From the NCBI RefSeq assembly GCF_001719615.1, contig NZ_MDVX01000016.1, forward strand, positions 44,189 to 108,188: 64,000 nt of DNA. The letters run 5' to 3'. Positions 7,691 through 17,449 of the stretch are shown one piece after another. The notes under the pieces were generated by a model. That model worked only from the letters and a program-made list of their open reading frames with translations, was not told the DNA's origin and did no database searches. The position numbers and the translations under genes are program-made. The first letter of the stretch is position 1. Each line of letters starts with the position of its first letter. Origin of the DNA: Neptunicoccus sediminis (GTDB lineage Bacteria > Pseudomonadota > Alphaproteobacteria > Rhodobacterales > Rhodobacteraceae).

Positions 7691-9913
7691 TTAGCGTTTC
7701 TTTTTCTTGCGCCCCTTGACCAGCTTGCGTTTCTTGCTGGGGGCACGGCGGCCGCTTTCGCCTTTGGGCATTGGCTTGCCGCCCACTTCGATCAGTTCCA
7801 GCAACAGACCGCCCGTCATCGGCGCCGCTTCGGCCAGACGCACCGTGGCAGGCATCCCGACCGAAATCACCCGACCGGAGCGATCCCCTTTCAACGACTT
7901 GTTCTCGTGATCGTAAACCCAGTATTCGCGACCCAGATTGGACAGCGGGATCATCCCGTCCGCGCCGGTTTCGTCCAGCTTCACAAACAAGCCGAACCGC
8001 GCGATGCCGGACACGCGGCCTGAAAACTCGTTCCCGACACGCTCGGACAGGAATGCCGCAAGGTAGCGGTCCGTTGTATCCCGTTCCGCCAGCATGGAGC
8101 GCCGTTCCGTCTGGGAAATCCAGTCGCCGGTATCCGCCAGCCCTTCGGCATCCTCGGGGCGCAACCCGTCATCGCCCCAGCCGTGGGCCGAGATCAACGC
8201 GCGGTGCACCAGCAGATCGGCATAGCGCCGGATCGGAGAGGTGAAATGCGCATAGCGTTTCAGGTTCAGACCGAAATGCCCGAAGTTGTCCGTGCCATAA
8301 TAGGCCTGCGTCATGGACCGCAGAACGGTCAGGTTAATTACCTCTGCATCCTCAGTTCCCGCCGCCGCATCCAGCAGTTTGTTGAGGTTGGAGGTTTTCA
8401 GCACCTGCCCCTTGGGCAAGGTCAAACCCGCGCTTTCAGCAGTTTCGCGCAGGGATTCCAGTTTCTCAGGCGACGGTTCTTCGTGCACGCGGTACAACAG
8501 CGGCTGGCGCTTTTGTTCCAGCGTTTCAGCGGCGCAAACATTGGCCGTCACCATGAACTCCTCAACCAGCTTGTGGGCATCGAACCTTTCGCGGAAGGCA
8601 ACACTTGTGACCACGCCCTCATCCGACAGAACGATCTGGCGTTCCGGCAGGTCAAGGTTCAGCGGCTGGCGTTCATTGCGGGCCTTTGTAGCACTCGCAT
8701 AAGCGGCAAACAGGTCGTTGATCGGTCCAGCCAAAGGTTCTGTCGCACTGTCGTATTTACCCTGCGACGCGGCCTGCGCCTGTTCATAGGACAGGGACGC
8801 GGGGGAACGCATCAGCCCGCGGTAAAATTCGTGATGCAACCGACGGCCCTTGGCGTTCAGCACAATCCGCACAGCGATACAGGCGCGGTCCACACCTTCA
8901 TGCAGCGAACACAGATCCCCCGAAAGCGCATCGGGCAGCATTGGCACAACACGGTCGGGGAAATAGCTGGAGTTGCCCCGCTTGCGGGCCTCCTTGTCCA
9001 GTTGCGAACCGGGGCGCACGTAATGGGCCACATCGGCAATTGCCACCCAGACAACATGGCCGCCTTCATTCTTCGGATCGTCATCGGGAATGGCGCAGAT
9101 CGCATCGTCGTGATCCCGCGCATCGGACGGGTCGATGGTAAACAGGGGCAGATGACGCAGATCCGTGCGATTGCCCAGCGCCACCGGCTTTGCGGTTTCG
9201 GCCTCTGCCAGCACATCGTCGGGGAAGTGATCGGGGATACCGTGCTGGTGAATGGCTATCAGCGAAATGGATTTGGGCGCCATCGGATCGCCAAGGCGTT
9301 CGACAATCCGCGCCTTGCCAAGCCCTGCGTGGCGCTGCTTGCCAATCTGTTCGGCCTCGACCAGTTCGCCGTCCTTGGCGCCGCCAGCCTCTGCCCCCGG
9401 CACGATAAACTCGCGGTCTGCTTTCTTGTCCACCGGCACCAGCCGCCCGCCTTCAGAGCCGACACGGTAAATCCCGAGTATGCGTTGTGGACCAGTCCCG
9501 ATACGCCGGATCAAACGGCCCTCATATTTCACATCAGGGTCGTTTGACGGTGACAGGCGCAACAGCACCTGATCATTGGCACCAAGGGCCGGATCACCCT
9601 TCTTGGCCATGATCAACGCGCGGGGGCCGTCGCCCTCTCCGTCCCATTCCAGCGGTCTGGCGAACAGATCGCCGTTTTCATCCGGTGGCAGCACCATCAT
9701 GACGGAGACAGGGGGCAATTCGCCCGCGCCTGTGTAATTGCGTTTCTTCTTTTCGATATGACCTTCTTCGGTCAGGTCCTTAAGAATCCGCTTAAGCTCT
9801 ATCCGGTCGCTGCCTTTGATCCCAAAGGCCCGCGCCACGTCCCGCTTGCTCGATTGGCCGGGGTTTTCCTTGATCCATTCAAGGACTTGTTCTTTTGTAG
9901 GTAGTTGTTTCAT
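7691..9913 (-). CDS. rnr: ribonuclease R
   Basis: Processive 3'-5' exoribonuclease that degrades structured RNA in the cytosol. The 740 residues run in the expected order. First comes an N-terminal winged helix (MKQLPTKEQVLEWIKENPGQ), then cold-shock/OB domains. The RNB catalytic domain with its metal-binding aspartate cluster (DPSDARDHDDAICAIPDDD) and AERDTTDRYLAAFL follows. An S1 domain (FSGRVSGIARFGLFVKL) and a lysine/arginine-rich tail (KKRKLVKGRKKKKR) complete it. Start 9913 fits the family start; an upstream in-frame ATG at 9940 has no ribosome binding site. It is the last gene of the leftward rluA-dapE-GNAT-DUF2064-rnr run. Confidence 0.95.
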   Translation of the reverse strand: MKQLPTKEQVLEWIKENPGQSSKRDVARAFGIKGSDRIELKRILKDLTEEGHIEKKKRNYTGAGELPPVSVMMVLPPDENGDLFARPLEWDGEGDGPRALIMAKKGDPALGANDQVLLRLSPSNDPDVKYEGRLIRRIGTGPQRILGIYRVGSEGGRLVPVDKKADREFIVPGAEAGGAKDGELVEAEQIGKQRHAGLGKARIVERLGDPMAPKSISLIAIHQHGIPDHFPDDVLAEAETAKPVALGNRTDLRHLPLFTIDPSDARDHDDAICAIPDDDPKNEGGHVVWVAIADVAHYVRPGSQLDKEARKRGNSSYFPDRVVPMLPDALSGDLCSLHEGVDRACIAVRIVLNAKGRRLHHEFYRGLMRSPASLSYEQAQAASQGKYDSATEPLAGPINDLFAAYASATKARNERQPLNLDLPERQIVLSDEGVVTSVAFRERFDAHKLVEEFMVTANVCAAETLEQKRQPLLYRVHEEPSPEKLESLRETAESAGLTLPKGQVLKTSNLNKLLDAAAGTEDAEVINLTVLRSMTQAYYGTDNFGHFGLNLKRYAHFTSPIRRYADLLVHRALISAHGWGDDGLRPEDAEGLADTGDWISQTERRSMLAERDTTDRYLAAFLSERVGNEFSGRVSGIARFGLFVKLDETGADGMIPLSNLGREYWVYDHENKSLKGDRSGRVISVGMPATVRLAEAAPMTGGLLLELIEVGGKPMPKGESGRRAPSKKRKLVKGRKKKKR

Positions 9914-9969
9914 ACCCTGCGATACCACGGCGCAATGCAAAGGTCATGGGCAAAACGCTGCTCGGCGGT

Positions 9970-10560
9970 CTATGGCGCAGTGACTGTGGCAAGGTCCGAG
10001 GCGCGGTCCACATCCTGCAATTCCGCCACCATCGCGCAGGACAGCCCCCGCAGGGTGGCAAGCGTATCGGCGCGGGCGTGTTCGCTGCTCCAGCGCACGC
10101 CTTTGAACAGATCGCGCGGCGCAGGGCGCGCGTTTTTCAACCCAACCAGCCAGTAGCCACCATCCGGCGCCGGACCAAGCACGGCATCATGATCGCCCAG
10201 CGCCTTGAACGCATCGGCAATATGGCGCGGAGTAATGCCCGGAATATCCGCCCCGATCACCAGAACCGGACCCGGAACAGAGCTGCGCAAGGCACGGCCC
10301 ATCCGGTCCCCGAGATCGCCCTGCCCTTGGGCAAAACGGGGCAGATGGGACGGCCAGATGCGACTGTGCAGCCCTGCACAATCCGGAGAAACCGCCAGCA
10401 CCGTCTGCCAGCGCGGGTCCGCAGAGAGGCGGCGGATCAACCGGCGGGTTTGGTGACGGAACCACCATGTGGCAGGAATTGTGCCGATGTCCCGACCCAG
10501 CCGCGTTTTCACACGGCCCGGTCGGGGTTCCTTAACCATGATATAAAGCTGCGGCGTCAC
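9970..10560 (-). CDS. DUF2064 / TIGR04282-type glycosyltransferase-like protein
   Basis: A 196-residue GT-A-like protein. Recognisable blocks are MVKEPRPGRVKTRLGRDIG (nucleotide-sugar loop), GDLGDRMGRAL, LVIGADIPGI (the position of the DxD-like metal site) and GPAPDGGYWLVGL. Such proteins are usually annotated as glycosyltransferases linked to arsenosugar or other small-molecule glycosylation. No arsenic gene lies nearby, so the acceptor is unknown. Its ATG overlaps the stop of the GNAT gene by four bases. Confidence 0.82.
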   Translation of the reverse strand: MTPQLYIMVKEPRPGRVKTRLGRDIGTIPATWWFRHQTRRLIRRLSADPRWQTVLAVSPDCAGLHSRIWPSHLPRFAQGQGDLGDRMGRALRSSVPGPVLVIGADIPGITPRHIADAFKALGDHDAVLGPAPDGGYWLVGLKNARPAPRDLFKGVRWSSEHARADTLATLRGLSCAMVAELQDVDRASDLATVTAP

Positions 10561-10973
10561 AGCCCCCGCTCCATCATCAGATGGGGAATGCCCGCATCGT
10601 CAAACACATCGCCGTAACTGGCATAGCCGAGCCGTTCGTAAAACGACAAGGCCCGTGTTTGCGCCCCGAGGATCACCCGCGTCGCCCCTGTCGCGCGGGC
10701 GGCATCGTGGCAGGTTTCGATCAAAGCGATCCCGACAGCCTTGCCCCGATACTCCGGCAGCACACAAACCCGCCCGATCTTGGCGGTTGTGCCAAAGGGT
10801 TCCACCCGTGCACAGCCTACCGGAACTCCGTCAAAACGGGCCAGAACATGGGTCGCGTCCCCGTCCCTGCCATCATATTCGTCCGCCTCGGACACACCCT
10901 GTTCCTCCATGAACACCTTACGGCGCAGGGCGAAACAACTGTCCAGATCGTCGGTGACTTCAACACGCAGCAT
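10557..10973 (-). CDS. GNAT-family N-acetyltransferase
   Basis: A 138-residue cytosolic acyl-CoA-dependent acetyltransferase. Motif A is visible as GRVCVLPEYRGKAVGIALI, followed by AARATGATRVILGAQTRALSFYERLGY and the end DDAGIPHLMMERGL, a layout like the YjcF/ElaA branch. The start ATG at 10973 shares one base with the dapE stop, and the stop overlaps the DUF2064 gene by four bases, so it lies tightly inside the operon. The acceptor amine is unknown. Confidence 0.85.
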   Translation of the reverse strand: MLRVEVTDDLDSCFALRRKVFMEEQGVSEADEYDGRDGDATHVLARFDGVPVGCARVEPFGTTAKIGRVCVLPEYRGKAVGIALIETCHDAARATGATRVILGAQTRALSFYERLGYASYGDVFDDAGIPHLMMERGL

Positions 10974-12124
10974 CAGGCGAAATAGTCCGTCAGGATGCGG
11001 GTATATATTGATTTCAACTGTTCGATCTGGGCCACTTCAACGTGTTCATCCACTTGATGCATGGTCTTGCCCACCAGCCCGAATTCCACCACCGGACAAT
11101 GGCTTTTGACAAAACGTGCGTCCGAGGTGCCCCCCGAAGTGGACATCACAGGCTCTACCCCTGTTTCCGCCTTCACCGACTTGGCAATCAGCGTGGACAA
11201 CTCCCCCGGTGGGGTGAAAAAGCTCTCGCCGGAGACTTTGACCTGCATATCAAAAGAGATGTCGAACAGGCTCGCCACCCCGTCCATCTCGCGCGTCAGC
11301 CAGTTGGTCAGCGCGGTGGATGTCCATGTGTCGTTAAACCGGATGTTAACGGTGGCGCGGCATTGGGCCGGAATAACGTTATTGGCCGGATTTCCAGTGT
11401 CGATCGTGGTCACGGCAAGGGTGGTCGGGTCAAAATGCTCGGTCCCTTCATCCAGTGTATGGGCGGCGAGTGTCGCCATCAGTTGCGCCATAGCGGGCAG
11501 CGGGTTTTTGGCGCGGTGCGGATAGGCGGAATGGCCCTGAACGCCCGTCGCTGTGAAAAACGCCGTCATCGACCCGCGCCGCCCGATTTTCATCATCTCG
11601 CCCATTTCGTTCGGGCAAGTGGGTTCCCCCACAAGGCAATGGTCGATCCGTTCCCCTTGCGCCTCCATCCAGTCCAGAAGCGCAGTTGTCCCGTCCAGCG
11701 CATCACCTTCCTCGTCGCCCGTAATTGCCAGAACAACGGACCCGTCCGGCGGGCTGTTGCGCACAAAGTCAATTGCAGCGGCGGCAAAGGCGGCCACGCC
11801 GGATTTCATATCGGTAGACCCGCGCCCGTAAAGAATACCGTCCTTGATTTCCCCACCGAACGGGTCAACCGTCCAGGCATCTGCATCCCCGACTGGCACC
11901 ACATCCGTATGGCCGTTAAACCCGAAGGTCCGGCCGTTCGCCCCCTGCCCCCAGCGGGCAAACAGGTTGGACACGCCCCCCCGATCCACCCGCGTGCAGG
12001 TAAACCCCGCGCCCGACAGCAGCGTGTCCAGCAGCACCAATGCGCCGCCTTCCTCGGGGGTAACGGAAGCGCATTTCACAAGGTCAGCGGTCAGTTTCAC
12101 GGGATCAATCGGTTCATGGGTCAT
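10973..12124 (-). CDS. dapE: succinyl-diaminopimelate desuccinylase
   Basis: Di-zinc M20-family hydrolase that releases succinate from N-succinyl-LL-diaminopimelate in lysine and peptidoglycan precursor synthesis. The 383 residues show the M20 metal ligands in order: [39 protein letters not shown] and TMHQVDEHV. The start at 12124 is supported by AAGGAG eight bases upstream; the open frame further up has no family similarity. Length and motifs are canonical, and it works in the same pathway as the dapA fragment at the left edge. Confidence 0.95.
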   Translation of the reverse strand: MTHEPIDPVKLTADLVKCASVTPEEGGALVLLDTLLSGAGFTCTRVDRGGVSNLFARWGQGANGRTFGFNGHTDVVPVGDADAWTVDPFGGEIKDGILYGRGSTDMKSGVAAFAAAAIDFVRNSPPDGSVVLAITGDEEGDALDGTTALLDWMEAQGERIDHCLVGEPTCPNEMGEMMKIGRRGSMTAFFTATGVQGHSAYPHRAKNPLPAMAQLMATLAAHTLDEGTEHFDPTTLAVTTIDTGNPANNVIPAQCRATVNIRFNDTWTSTALTNWLTREMDGVASLFDISFDMQVKVSGESFFTPPGELSTLIAKSVKAETGVEPVMSTSGGTSDARFVKSHCPVVEFGLVGKTMHQVDEHVEVAQIEQLKSIYTRILTDYFA

Positions 12125-12176
12125 CGGGTCTTCTCCTTTGCGCACAGACCTACCCCCGCCACGGCGCAGCATCAAG

Positions 12177-12851
12177 TCAGGGGTACGTGAATTCCCGTGC
12201 AAAGGTGCAAGGGGCCGTCGCGGTATAGGGCGTTCCGCTGCTGGGAAGGTCACAGGTCAGTAGAGAGGCGTGAAGATGCAGGCGCGGGCTGCTTTCGGCC
12301 AGATCGGGCACTGCGTAGAACCTGTCGCCCACAATCGCATGCCCCATATGGGCCATATGCAGACGCAACTGGTGGCTGCGCCCTGTGAGGGGCGTCAGCT
12401 CTACCAGCGTTGTTCTGTCCAGCCGCCGCAACACCCGCCAGTCCGTGCGCGAAGGTTTCCCCGCAGGATCAATCTTTTGCAGCGGGCGGTTCGGCCAATC
12501 CTTCATAAGCGGCGCGTCAATCGTGCCAAACTCTGCCTTCGGGTGGCCCGCGATCTCCGCGATATAGGTTTTCGCTGCCTGTCGCGTTTCAAAATGACGG
12601 TTCAACGCCCGCTGCGCCGCCGCTGTACGCGCAAACACCATCACGCCAGAGGTATCCATATCAAGTCGATGCACCAGCCGCACTTCGGGATCATCAGCCT
12701 GCAAGCGGTTAAGCAGACTGTCCTTATGTTCCGGCAGGCGTCCGGGCACAGACAGCAGGCCCGCAGGTTTGTCCACAAACAGCAGATCATCGTCGCGGTA
12801 GAGCACCGTTACAGGGTCGGTGGGCGGAAGATAGAGGAACGGCGGTTTCAT
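12177..12851 (-). CDS. rluA: RluA-family pseudouridine synthase (23S rRNA/tRNA)
   Basis: Isomerises uridine to pseudouridine in structured RNA. The 224 residues match the short RluA type (about 219), without the N-terminal S4 domain of RluC/RluD. The catalytic aspartate is in [23 protein letters not shown] and [25 protein letters not shown] are the other conserved blocks. By size it is the dual-specificity RluA acting on 23S U746 and tRNA U32, but this is inferred. It appears to head the leftward run that continues into dapE, with a gap of 52 bases. Confidence 0.85.
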   Translation of the reverse strand: MKPPFLYLPPTDPVTVLYRDDDLLFVDKPAGLLSVPGRLPEHKDSLLNRLQADDPEVRLVHRLDMDTSGVMVFARTAAAQRALNRHFETRQAAKTYIAEIAGHPKAEFGTIDAPLMKDWPNRPLQKIDPAGKPSRTDWRVLRRLDRTTLVELTPLTGRSHQLRLHMAHMGHAIVGDRFYAVPDLAESSPRLHLHASLLTCDLPSSGTPYTATAPCTFAREFTYP

Positions 12852-12956
12852 TGCTCCGCCATATACCCAACGCCGCCAAAGGGAAAGTTGCGCAAGGTCA
12901 GCCTTGCCCGAAATCGCACCGCCCCCCTAAGCTGCCCGCAACCAAGGAGGACACCC

Positions 12957-13367
12957 ATGCACCCGACAATCGAGAAGTTCAAGGAAATCGCCAGCAAGGG
13001 CGATGAGGCCGGAATGTTAACCATCCTGGCCGATCAGGTGGAATTTCGTCCGCCCACCTACTTCGCCACATGGACCGGAAAGGAACCTGTGGCCGCCGTG
13101 CTTGGCCATGTGGGGCAGGTGTTTGAGGATTTCAAATACCGCCGCGTCATGGGGGACGGCAAGGACTGGGCGCTGGAGTTCCAGTGCAAGATCGGGGATC
13201 TCGACGCGGTCGGTGTGGATCTGCTGACGCTGGATGATGAGGGAAAGATCATCAATTTCGAGGTGGTCATGCGGCCCTATAAATCCATCGGGGCGCTGAA
13301 AGACGCGATGATGGCGCGCGTGCAAACCGACGCCCGCTTTCTAGAGTTCCGCAACGCGCTGAGCTGA
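12957..13367 (+). CDS. NTF2-like (SnoaL-type) protein
   Basis: A 136-residue protein beginning MHPTIEKFKEIASKGDEAGM, with the cone-shaped NTF2-like fold expected from its alternating helix/sheet pattern and the tail DDEGKIINFEVVMRPYKSIG. Family members include ketosteroid isomerase-like enzymes and many uncharacterised proteins; no catalytic dyad can be assigned. AAGGAGG just upstream defines the ATG at 12957. The longer open frame to 12270 is antisense to rluA and is not coding. It stands alone, divergent from rluA. Confidence 0.75.
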   Translation: MHPTIEKFKEIASKGDEAGMLTILADQVEFRPPTYFATWTGKEPVAAVLGHVGQVFEDFKYRRVMGDGKDWALEFQCKIGDLDAVGVDLLTLDDEGKIINFEVVMRPYKSIGALKDAMMARVQTDARFLEFRNALS

Positions 13368-13393
13368 ATTCAATTTAACCACTCCGCGAACAG

Positions 13394-13423
13394 GTGACAG
13401 ACGGGCAAAAGCTGTCTTATAAA
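13394..13423 (+). promoter_or_regulatory. sigma70-like promoter for the RTX metalloprotease
   Basis: GTGACA (13394-13399) and TATAAA (13418-13423) are separated by 18 bases, a reasonable match to the housekeeping consensus. They lie 56-85 bases upstream of the metalloprotease start. An inverted repeat follows directly in the leader. Confidence 0.45.
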
Positions 13424-13434
13424 GTTGCCAACGG

Positions 13435-13453
13435 CGGTGCAGCGCCTGCACCG
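13435..13453 (+). promoter_or_regulatory. perfect inverted repeat in the metalloprotease leader
   Basis: CGGTGCA and TGCACCG flank the five bases GCGCC. The repeat lies between the predicted promoter and the ATG at 13479 and is followed by TCTTTG. It could be an attenuator, an operator or the weak end of the upstream NTF2-like transcript. Confidence 0.4.
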
Positions 13454-13478
13454 TCTTTGATAAAACACAGGTATTGTT

Positions 13479-14954
13479 ATGGAAATTTCAGACGAAGTCC
13501 TTTCCCTTCTTGGCACAGACATCAACCGGCGCTGGAACATCGAGGCGCCGCTGGGAACACCGGTGGTTGTGACCTACAGCTTTCCGGAAAATCAAAACGC
13601 CTATGACACTGACGAGAGGCCCGGTTTTACAGGCTTCACGGAAAGCCACATCGCCCATATCGAGCAGGCGCTGACCACTTGGGGCGATGCTTCGGGGATT
13701 GATTTCGTCCGCGTGCCCGAAAAGATCGGCGGCGATATACAGATGGCGATGTTTGATATGACAGGGAAGCTGAACTCTGTCGGCAATCAGGTGTCCGGCT
13801 GGGGGTATTATCCGCAATACAAGTACGCAGAGTTCGTGGACGGCGAATGGCTTTTGGAGAACACCCATCACAATATGGGCGGCGATATCTTCATGAACGC
13901 CAATTTCTATCAGGCAGATGCCAATTCTATAGCGCCGGGCATTCGCGGCTATTCTATCATGATCCATGAAATCGGCCATGCCATCGGGTTGAAACACCCG
14001 TTTGAGCGCGTTCCCGTAATTGATGACGCCTACGACAGCGGATATTACACGGTGATGTCCTACAACCGCCCCCATTCCACCACGGCGCTTGGAATTTTCG
14101 ACATCGAAGCCACGCAACTGGTCTATGGCACCGCTGATCTGGAGGCCCGCTGGGTCGGCAAATACAAAGCGGTGGAACAGTCCGGCACCAGCAGTGGCGA
14201 GTGGCTGTTGGGGCGCGATATCAACGACATCGTAATCGCAAAAGGCGGGGATGATGTGATCCGGACCAAAGAAGGCAACGACCGCATCTATGACGGATTT
14301 GGCAATGACACTGTAGAGGCAGGGGCTGGGAAGGACATCGTCTTTGCAGGTGCTGGCAAAGACAGTTTTGACGGCGGTGACGGTTTTGACACCCTGTCCT
14401 ATGAAACCGCCCGCGGCGTGATGGTGAACCTGACAACAGGGGATACAGGGCGCGGTGCGAAAGGCGACAGCATCACAGGGTTTGAAAAGCTGGAAGGCTC
14501 TGCCAAGGGCAAGGACAAACTGACCGGCACGGACGGGAAGAACACGCTTAAAGGGAACGGCGGTAATGATAAACTGTTCGGCCTTGGCGGGCGCGACAAA
14601 CTTGACGGGGGCAATGGCGCGGACCGTTTGTTCGGCGGCTCCGGCCACGACAAGCTGATTGGCGGGGCCGGCAAGGACCGGCTGTCTGGGGACGGGGGCA
14701 AAGACAAACTGGAAGGCGGCAAAGGCGCGGATGTTTTTGTCTTTGCGGCGGATTTTGGCAAGGATGTTATACTGGACTTTGAAGACGGCAAAGACAGCAT
14801 CGACCTGTCCGGCTTTGGCTTTGACTCCGTGGCAGAGGCGTTGGCCCGCGCCAGTCAGCAGGGCGATGACGTGGTGATCAAATTCCCCGCCCGCACTGTG
14901 CTGACGGTGAAAGACACCACTCTGGATGCACTGGGGGATGACCTGATCGTCTGA
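13479..14954 (+). CDS. serralysin-like zinc metalloprotease with RTX repeats
   Basis: Predicted secreted M10B-type protease of 491 residues. The metzincin site is HEIGHAIGLKHP, with zinc ligands His163, His167 and His173 and catalytic base Glu164. A Met-turn TVMSYNR (Met193) follows. From about residue 245 to 425 lie RTX nonapeptide repeats of the GGxGxDxLx type (GGNGADRLFGGSGHDKLIGG), which bind calcium outside the cell. The C-terminal segment DFEDGKDSIDLSGFGF is the usual serralysin beta-roll end. There is no N-terminal signal peptide, consistent with C-terminally signalled type I secretion, but no exporter or protease inhibitor gene is nearby. The catalytic domain is compact, and no propeptide is evident. 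Confidence 0.88.
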   Translation: MEISDEVLSLLGTDINRRWNIEAPLGTPVVVTYSFPENQNAYDTDERPGFTGFTESHIAHIEQALTTWGDASGIDFVRVPEKIGGDIQMAMFDMTGKLNSVGNQVSGWGYYPQYKYAEFVDGEWLLENTHHNMGGDIFMNANFYQADANSIAPGIRGYSIMIHEIGHAIGLKHPFERVPVIDDAYDSGYYTVMSYNRPHSTTALGIFDIEATQLVYGTADLEARWVGKYKAVEQSGTSSGEWLLGRDINDIVIAKGGDDVIRTKEGNDRIYDGFGNDTVEAGAGKDIVFAGAGKDSFDGGDGFDTLSYETARGVMVNLTTGDTGRGAKGDSITGFEKLEGSAKGKDKLTGTDGKNTLKGNGGNDKLFGLGGRDKLDGGNGADRLFGGSGHDKLIGGAGKDRLSGDGGKDKLEGGKGADVFVFAADFGKDVILDFEDGKDSIDLSGFGFDSVAEALARASQQGDDVVIKFPARTVLTVKDTTLDALGDDLIV

Positions 14955-14965
14955 AACTATGCGCC

Positions 14966-14989
14966 AGGCATCCCGTTTGCGGGATGCCT
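14966..14989. terminator. bidirectional hairpin between convergent genes
   Basis: A perfect 10-bp stem (AGGCATCCCG / CGGGATGCCT) with a 4-base loop sits 11 bases after the metalloprotease stop and 12 bases before the end of the convergent dehydrogenase gene. Neither side has a long T-run. Confidence 0.6.
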
Positions 14990-15001
14990 GCTGTGATCCG
15001 G

Positions 15002-17449
15002 TTACGCCTTGGCCCGCTCGCCCTTTGGATCGTACCAAGGGCGGGTTTGCGCCTCGGCTGGGAAACGCACACCGGCGACTTCGATTTCGAAACTGGATGC
15101 CAAAAGCTGTTCCAGCGTCTCGCCTTTGCAGGGCACATAGCCCATCCCGATCGCCGCGCCGAGCATATGCCCGTAGTTGCCGGACGACAGATAACCGACG
15201 ATTTCGCCGTCCCGCACGATTGGCTCGTTATGATAGAGCAGGGGTTCGGGGTCTTTCAGGCGGAACTGCACCATGCGCGCATTTAATCCTGACTCTTTCT
15301 TGGCCAGAACCGCTTCACGGCCGATGAAATCGGGTTTGGAGGTTTTCACCGCAAAGCCCAATCCTGCCTCAAGCACGTGATCCTCGCAGGTGATGTCATG
15401 GCCAAAGTGTCGAAAGCCTTTTTCCAGACGGCAACTGTCCATCATATGCATCCCGCACAGCTTTAGCCCCATGCCCTGCCCCGCCGCATGCAGCGTTTCA
15501 AAGGCATGGCCTGCCATATCCGCAGACACATAGATCTCCCAGCCGAGCTCCCCCACGTAGGTGACACGGTGCACCCGCGCCAGCCCCATGCCCAGTTCGA
15601 TGTACTGAGCTGTGCCGAAGGGGTTCACAGCGTTGGAGAAATCGTTGGGAGAGACTTTTTCCAGCAGCGCACGGCTGTTCGGTCCCATCACCGCCAGCAC
15701 GCCCTCGCCTGCGGTCACATCTGTGATCACCACGCGGAAATCCCCGACATGGCGTTGCATCCACGTCTGGTCCGCCAGTCGCGTCGCCGCCGGTGTCACC
15801 ACCAGATAGGCGGTTTCGGACAGGCGGGTGACAGTGACATCCGCTTCGATCCCTGCACGGCTGTTTAGGAACTGGGTGTAGACGATCTTACCCGCAGGCA
15901 CCGAATAATCCCCTCCCCCGACATAGTTCAGGAAAGCCTCTGCATCCGGTCCTTCGACACGGATTTTCCCGAAGGAAGACATATCATACATGCCCACGTT
16001 TTCGCGGATGGCGCGGTGTTCGGCGGCGGAATTTTCAAACCAGTTCTGCCGCTTCCATGAATATTCATACTCCGCCTTCTGCCCTTCATTCGCAAACCAG
16101 TTGGCCCGTTCCCAACCGGCGATTTCCCCCATAACTGCACCGTTCTCCAGCAGGTGATGGTGGAAAGGTGTGCGCCGCACCCCCCGCGCCGTGGCCTTCT
16201 GGCGATAGGGGAAATGATCTGCATAAAGCAGCCCCAGCGTTTCCTTGGAGCGTTCAAACAGGTAATGTTTGTTGCCCTGAAACGGCTGCATCCGGCTGAT
16301 GTCCACATCCCCCAGATCAAAGGGTTTCTGCCCTTCATCCATCCATTGCGCCAGCGCCATGCCCGCGCCACCCGCCGACTGGATACCGATGGAATTAAAC
16401 CCTGCCGCGACCCAGACATTGTCCATCTCCGGTGCCAGCCCCAGATGATAGGCATCATCAGGGGTAAAGCTTTCGGGGCCGTTAAAGAATGTGTGAATTC
16501 CCGCTTCGGCCAGCAGCGGCAGGCGTTCGCAGGCGGCCTCTAGAATCGGCTCGAAATGGTCGAAATCCTCTGGCAGCTGGTCAAACTCGAAATTCTCGGG
16601 AATGCCGTTCATCCCCCAAGGCTTGGAATTCGGCTCAAACGCGCCAAGCAGATATTTCCCTGCGTCCTCCTTGTAATAGGCGCATTCATCTGGCACCCGC
16701 AGCACCGGCATCTGGGTCAAACCGGGGATGGCTTCGGTTACGATGTAGAAATGCTCGCAAGCGTGCAGCGGTACGTTCACCCCTGCCATACGGCCCAGTT
16801 CATGCCCCCACATGCCACCGCAGTTCACCACCATATCCGCCTTGATATGGCCGTGACTGCCGTCCTCTGCAACCCAGTCCACACCGGTGATCTTGCGGCC
16901 CTGTTTGGTCATTCCTGTGACTTTGGTACGTTCGATCACGCGGGCACCGCGATTGCGCGCACCTTTGGCCAGTGCCAGTGCGATATTGGCCGGATCGCCC
17001 TGCCCGTCCAGCGGCAGCCAGACCCCCGCCTTTACGTCGTCAATGTTGAGATGTTCGTATTTGGCTTTCACCTCGGCGGGCGATATTTCTTCAACCTCTA
17101 CCCCGAAGGCCCGTGCCATGCTGGCCTGACGGAAGATCTCCTCGCGCCGTTCATCCGTAAGGGCAACGGTGATCGACCCACAGCGTTTGAAGCCGGTGGC
17201 CACGCCTGTTTCCGCTTCCAGATTGCCGTAGAGTTCCTGCGAATATTTCGCCAGTTTTGTCATATTGGCGGTCGCGCGAAGCTGGGCAATCAATCCTGCT
17301 GCATGCCATGTGGTGCCGCTGGTCAACTGCTTGCGCTCCAGCAAGACAACGTCCTTCCAGCCCAGTTTGGTCAGATGATAGGCGACCGAACAGCCGATCA
17401 CACCGCCGCCGATAATGACCACGCGGGCCTGATCCGGTAGATTGCTCAT
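15002..17449 (-). CDS. dimethylglycine/sarcosine dehydrogenase-like FAD enzyme with GcvT domains (copy 1)
   Basis: An 815-residue oxidative N-demethylase of the DMGDH/SarDH type. The N-terminal DAO flavin domain (RVVIIGGGVIGCSVAYHLTKLG) contains TSGTTWHAAG with His49, the residue that carries covalent FAD in DMGDH and SarDH. A linker domain with GNKHYLFERSKETLGLLYADHFPY follows. GCV_T folate-binding domains fill roughly residues 430-800 (MMDSCRLEKGFRHFGHDI). The expected reaction is demethylation of a methylated glycine, giving 5,10-methylene-THF. It is the last gene of the operon and overlaps the PNPOx-like gene by four bases. The exact substrate (dimethylglycine, sarcosine or other) is not determined. 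Confidence 0.85.
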   Translation of the reverse strand: MSNLPDQARVVIIGGGVIGCSVAYHLTKLGWKDVVLLERKQLTSGTTWHAAGLIAQLRATANMTKLAKYSQELYGNLEAETGVATGFKRCGSITVALTDERREEIFRQASMARAFGVEVEEISPAEVKAKYEHLNIDDVKAGVWLPLDGQGDPANIALALAKGARNRGARVIERTKVTGMTKQGRKITGVDWVAEDGSHGHIKADMVVNCGGMWGHELGRMAGVNVPLHACEHFYIVTEAIPGLTQMPVLRVPDECAYYKEDAGKYLLGAFEPNSKPWGMNGIPENFEFDQLPEDFDHFEPILEAACERLPLLAEAGIHTFFNGPESFTPDDAYHLGLAPEMDNVWVAAGFNSIGIQSAGGAGMALAQWMDEGQKPFDLGDVDISRMQPFQGNKHYLFERSKETLGLLYADHFPYRQKATARGVRRTPFHHHLLENGAVMGEIAGWERANWFANEGQKAEYEYSWKRQNWFENSAAEHRAIRENVGMYDMSSFGKIRVEGPDAEAFLNYVGGGDYSVPAGKIVYTQFLNSRAGIEADVTVTRLSETAYLVVTPAATRLADQTWMQRHVGDFRVVITDVTAGEGVLAVMGPNSRALLEKVSPNDFSNAVNPFGTAQYIELGMGLARVHRVTYVGELGWEIYVSADMAGHAFETLHAAGQGMGLKLCGMHMMDSCRLEKGFRHFGHDITCEDHVLEAGLGFAVKTSKPDFIGREAVLAKKESGLNARMVQFRLKDPEPLLYHNEPIVRDGEIVGYLSSGNYGHMLGAAIGMGYVPCKGETLEQLLASSFEIEVAGVRFPAEAQTRPWYDPKGERAKA

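Noticed and set aside
8183..9547. A 454-codon rightward open frame
   Set aside because: Shadow of rnr; no recognisable domain.
12270..12956. Long N-terminal extension of the NTF2-like protein
   Set aside because: It is antisense to rluA; AAGGAGG directly before ATG 12957 marks the true start.
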